Shown here: positions 62,501-64,000 of the stretch, piece by piece
Layout: every line of letters begins with the position of its first letter
Numbering within the stretch: position 1 is the first letter of the stretch
Source: Xiphias gladius
Taxonomy: Eukaryota > Chordata > Actinopteri > Istiophoriformes > Xiphiidae
Length of the DNA: 64,000 nt
NCBI RefSeq assembly: GCF_016859285.1
Contig: NC_053416.1
Location: forward strand, 18,356,210-18,420,209
Reading direction: 5' to 3'
The notes under the pieces: model-generated
Databases searched by the model: none
What the model saw: the letters and a program-made list of their open reading frames with translations, nothing else
Told to the model about the DNA's origin: nothing
Translations under genes and position numbers: made by a program

Positions 62501-63863
62501 GTGGTTCTGTGTGTGTTAGAGAGAGAGAGGAAGTGAGAGCTTTTCACCACTAGAACTTCTATACCATTCCCTACTAGACTGTTTATATAACCATACTGTA
62601 TGGATTGTGTTATGAGCCCTAAAGCTTTAGTAAATTAAAGAAGTTTCATGAGAAATGTATAGTATGTGGTAAAGATACCTTGCACAGTGAGCTGGATTAG
62701 CCCTCGACCCTCTCCATAAGAGTTGATGGCATGGCAGGAGAAGAAGACAGAATCTCCTCGCTCGGCTGGGTTCAGCTGTGAGCATCAACACAAATAGGAC
62801 GAGGTTACGATGTGCGTAAAAATATACAGAAAATGCACCAGAGCAGCGACACACATCATAAACATCTTCTGCAATAAAACAGTACATTTACATTAATATT
62901 GTGCCTTGACAATCTGAATCCATGAAGTCAGATCATTTAACTTTTTGATAAAATATTCGTAAACTAAATTTCATTCTGTAGTCACTTAAAGTAATAGTCC
63001 GACATATATGGATATATACTTATTCACTTTCTTGCCGAGAGTGAGATGAGAAGATTGAAAGCACTCTCATGTCTGTATTCTAAATATGAAGCCACAGTAA
63101 GCAGCCATAGTTTCGCTTAGGCTATAGAATGGAAATGGGGAAACAATAAGCTGAAGATAATATCATCCAACTACCAGCATCTCTAAAGCTCGCTACATTT
63201 AGAGGTGCTGGCAGAGGCAGATTTTGTTACCTTTGTACGGAGCCAAGCTAGCTGTTTCCCTGTTTCCAGTGTTTACATTAAGCTAAGGTGAGCTAACAAA
63301 CTGCTGGCTGTAAGAAAGTGTAGTGTGTATTTCTTGAAATGTCAAACTTTTGCTTTAAATTCAGAGCTGAGAGACTTAATGTAATATTAGTGACTTGATC
63401 TGCCTTATTTAGCTTCGTTTTGCAAAGTTTACGCTTTATTTCATAGGAAATTCTTAAAACAATGGAAAGATCAGCCAACATTGACAGAATTTATTTACAG
63501 AAATAAAAGCATTCAACTGTGTATGTGGCTACATGACTTAATTAATGAATTACTGGGCATATTTCAAAATATTCCCATTACTCTTTGCTCTATACCTATG
63601 AGCATCAAACAATTGTCAGTTTTTGAGGTCAGGGCCTGCTCGGTGTTGTATTCTGTATCTAACCTTTAGGGTAGAGATGACTTCGTCGCCCTTCTTGTTG
63701 ATAGTGATGGAATAACGGGGGTTCCTCTCTGCGTCAATGACGGTGTCCCCTCTCTCCCAGCGGATGATGATGGGTTGCTCGCCACGTGCTGTGCAGTTCA
63801 GCTCCTTAGTCTGGCCCTTTCTCGCCATGGTGGTGTTGGGGTGGCTGGTGATCATTGCAGGAA
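48107..63863 (-). CDS. dscaml1: DSCAM-like 1 cell adhesion molecule, 3' part of the gene
   Basis: 22 exons, in frame, about 1254 aa of an expected ~2050, continuing beyond the right edge: 63863-63664, 62775-62679 (Ig9); 62506-62378, 62293-62126 (FN1); 62014-61944, 61232-60992 (FN2); 59979-59833, 59199-59044 (FN3); 56866-56727, 54260-54107 (FN4); 53505-53388, 53238-53075 (Ig10); 52972-52874, 52576-52388 (FN5); 51687-51400 (FN6); 51279-51124 (transmembrane segment [19 protein letters not shown], then [13 protein letters not shown]); 50984-50954, 50814-50696, 50569-50417, 50146-49946, 49465-49154, 48540-48107 (cytoplasmic). Ig10 has the paired cysteines RLPCSS and YYTCTA. The tail carries [19 protein letters not shown] and [13 protein letters not shown] and ends SKSYTLV, a PDZ-binding terminus. 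Cytoplasmic residues [16 protein letters not shown] and SRDSLLE match DSCAML1, not DSCAM, from memory. Role: homophilic neuronal adhesion and self-avoidance. One intron, after 50696, appears GC-AG. Confidence 0.95.
50818..50850. repeat. (CA)n abutting a DSCAML1 acceptor
   Basis: About 16 AC units. On the gene's strand this is (GT)n followed only by GCAG and the exon starting at 50814, so the microsatellite occupies the polypyrimidine-tract position. Confidence 0.95.
55640..56150. other. strand-asymmetric purine/pyrimidine block
   Basis: A CT-rich run (55640-55695) is followed by a purine and G-rich run (55703-55830), then another CT-rich run (55935-56120), all within the DSCAML1 intron between 56727 and 54260. 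No exon is present; apparent frames here are low-complexity. Confidence 0.7.
55797..55816 (+). other. G-quadruplex-forming motif
   Basis: Four G-runs of 3, 3, 4 and 7 bases separated by single T, T and C: GGGTGGGTGGGGCGGGGGGG. Single-base loops make this a strong DNA G4 candidate. It is on the template strand of DSCAML1, so the pre-mRNA carries the C-rich complement. Confidence 0.75.
56295..56360. repeat. (TG)33 microsatellite
   Basis: Uninterrupted TG for 66 bp in a DSCAML1 intron, 164 bp left of an inverted (CA)n partner. Frames reading Cys-Val or His-Thr repeats across it are artefacts. Confidence 0.97.
56529..56580. repeat. (CA)26 microsatellite
   Basis: Uninterrupted CA for 52 bp, preceded by CATACATA. 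It is the inverted partner of the (TG)33 at 56295 and lies about 145 bp downstream (gene sense: upstream reading) of the exon ending at 56727. Confidence 0.97.
62986..63358. mobile_element. non-autonomous DNA transposon (MITE), 373 bp
   Basis: Terminal inverted repeats: left TTAAAGTAATAGTCCGACAT, right (reversed) TTAAAGCAAAAGTTTGACAT, matching 15 of 20. The interior phrases TTACCTTTGTACGGAGCCAA, GCTAGCTGTTTCCCTGTTTC and CACTCTCATGTCTGTATTC belong to an abundant teleost MITE I recognise. It sits wholly in the DSCAML1 intron between exons 63664 and 62775 and leaves both splice sites intact. No clear target duplication was found. Confidence 0.72.
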
Positions 63864-64000
63864 CTGAGCAGAATCACAAACACATGTCAGTGTGACGATT
63901 AGTATATTATGGAGTAATGAGATGCCGGAAGAGAGATGTGGTATTGGAACCGAAGACATAGTACAGATGTATAGACATTTCTATTTCTGCTCTTTGTCCT

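Noticed and set aside
1-64000. tRNA, rRNA, microRNA hairpins, CRISPR arrays, prokaryotic operons
   Set aside because: None could be supported by reading; microRNA hairpins in particular cannot be excluded without folding software.

Overview
The window is vertebrate nuclear DNA, almost certainly from a ray-finned (teleost) fish. The evidence is multi-exon genes with GT-AG introns, an ependymin gene (a family abundant in fish brain), many (CA)n, (GA)n and (AT)n microsatellites, and relics of teleost-type LINE and hAT-like/MITE elements. There are no operons, CRISPR arrays or prokaryotic features. I rebuilt five protein-coding genes exon by exon from splice sites, reading frame and recalled family sequences. 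Four are complete in coding sequence and one runs off the right edge.

Layout, left to right. About 1-2.5 kb is AT-rich DNA without a recognised gene. From 4.1 to 2.8 kb on the minus strand lies a complete six-exon ependymin gene (213 aa). From 4.2 to 11 kb is intergenic DNA with a long (AT)n tract and a decayed, poly(A)-tailed LINE. From 11.1 to 13.8 kb on the plus strand is a secreted four-helix cytokine of the IL-6 superfamily (210 aa, four coding exons plus a likely untranslated first exon), with an AU-rich 3' UTR. From 26.7 to 14.1 kb on the minus strand is a complete myosin-Ic gene (32 coding exons, 1045 aa, or 1028 aa from an internal ATG), tail-to-tail with the cytokine gene. From 26.7 to 35.4 kb are upstream sequences, a LINE scrap, a GC-rich probable promoter and a hAT-like MITE. 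From 35.4 to 44 kb on the plus strand is ARHGAP35 (p190A RhoGAP), complete at 1529 aa with its typical giant first coding exon. From 63.9 to 45.6 kb on the minus strand are the last 22 exons of DSCAML1, from Ig9 through the PDZ-binding C-terminus, tail-to-tail with ARHGAP35.

The genes are functionally unrelated: a secreted brain glycoprotein, a cytokine, an actin motor, a Rho GTPase-activating protein and a neural adhesion receptor. I see no gene cluster acting as one system, and I found no convincing undescribed biological system.

The points most worth a second look are small-scale. They are a perfect 32-bp palindrome in the DSCAML1 3' UTR, a GC-AG intron and a microsatellite-abutted acceptor in DSCAML1, a pair of inverted (TG)n/(CA)n arms in one DSCAML1 intron, an upstream ORF whose stop overlaps the ARHGAP35 start, a separate exon for a long N-terminal MYO1C isoform, and the cytokine/MYO1C convergent 3' ends, where AU-rich elements on one strand read as poly(A) signals on the other.
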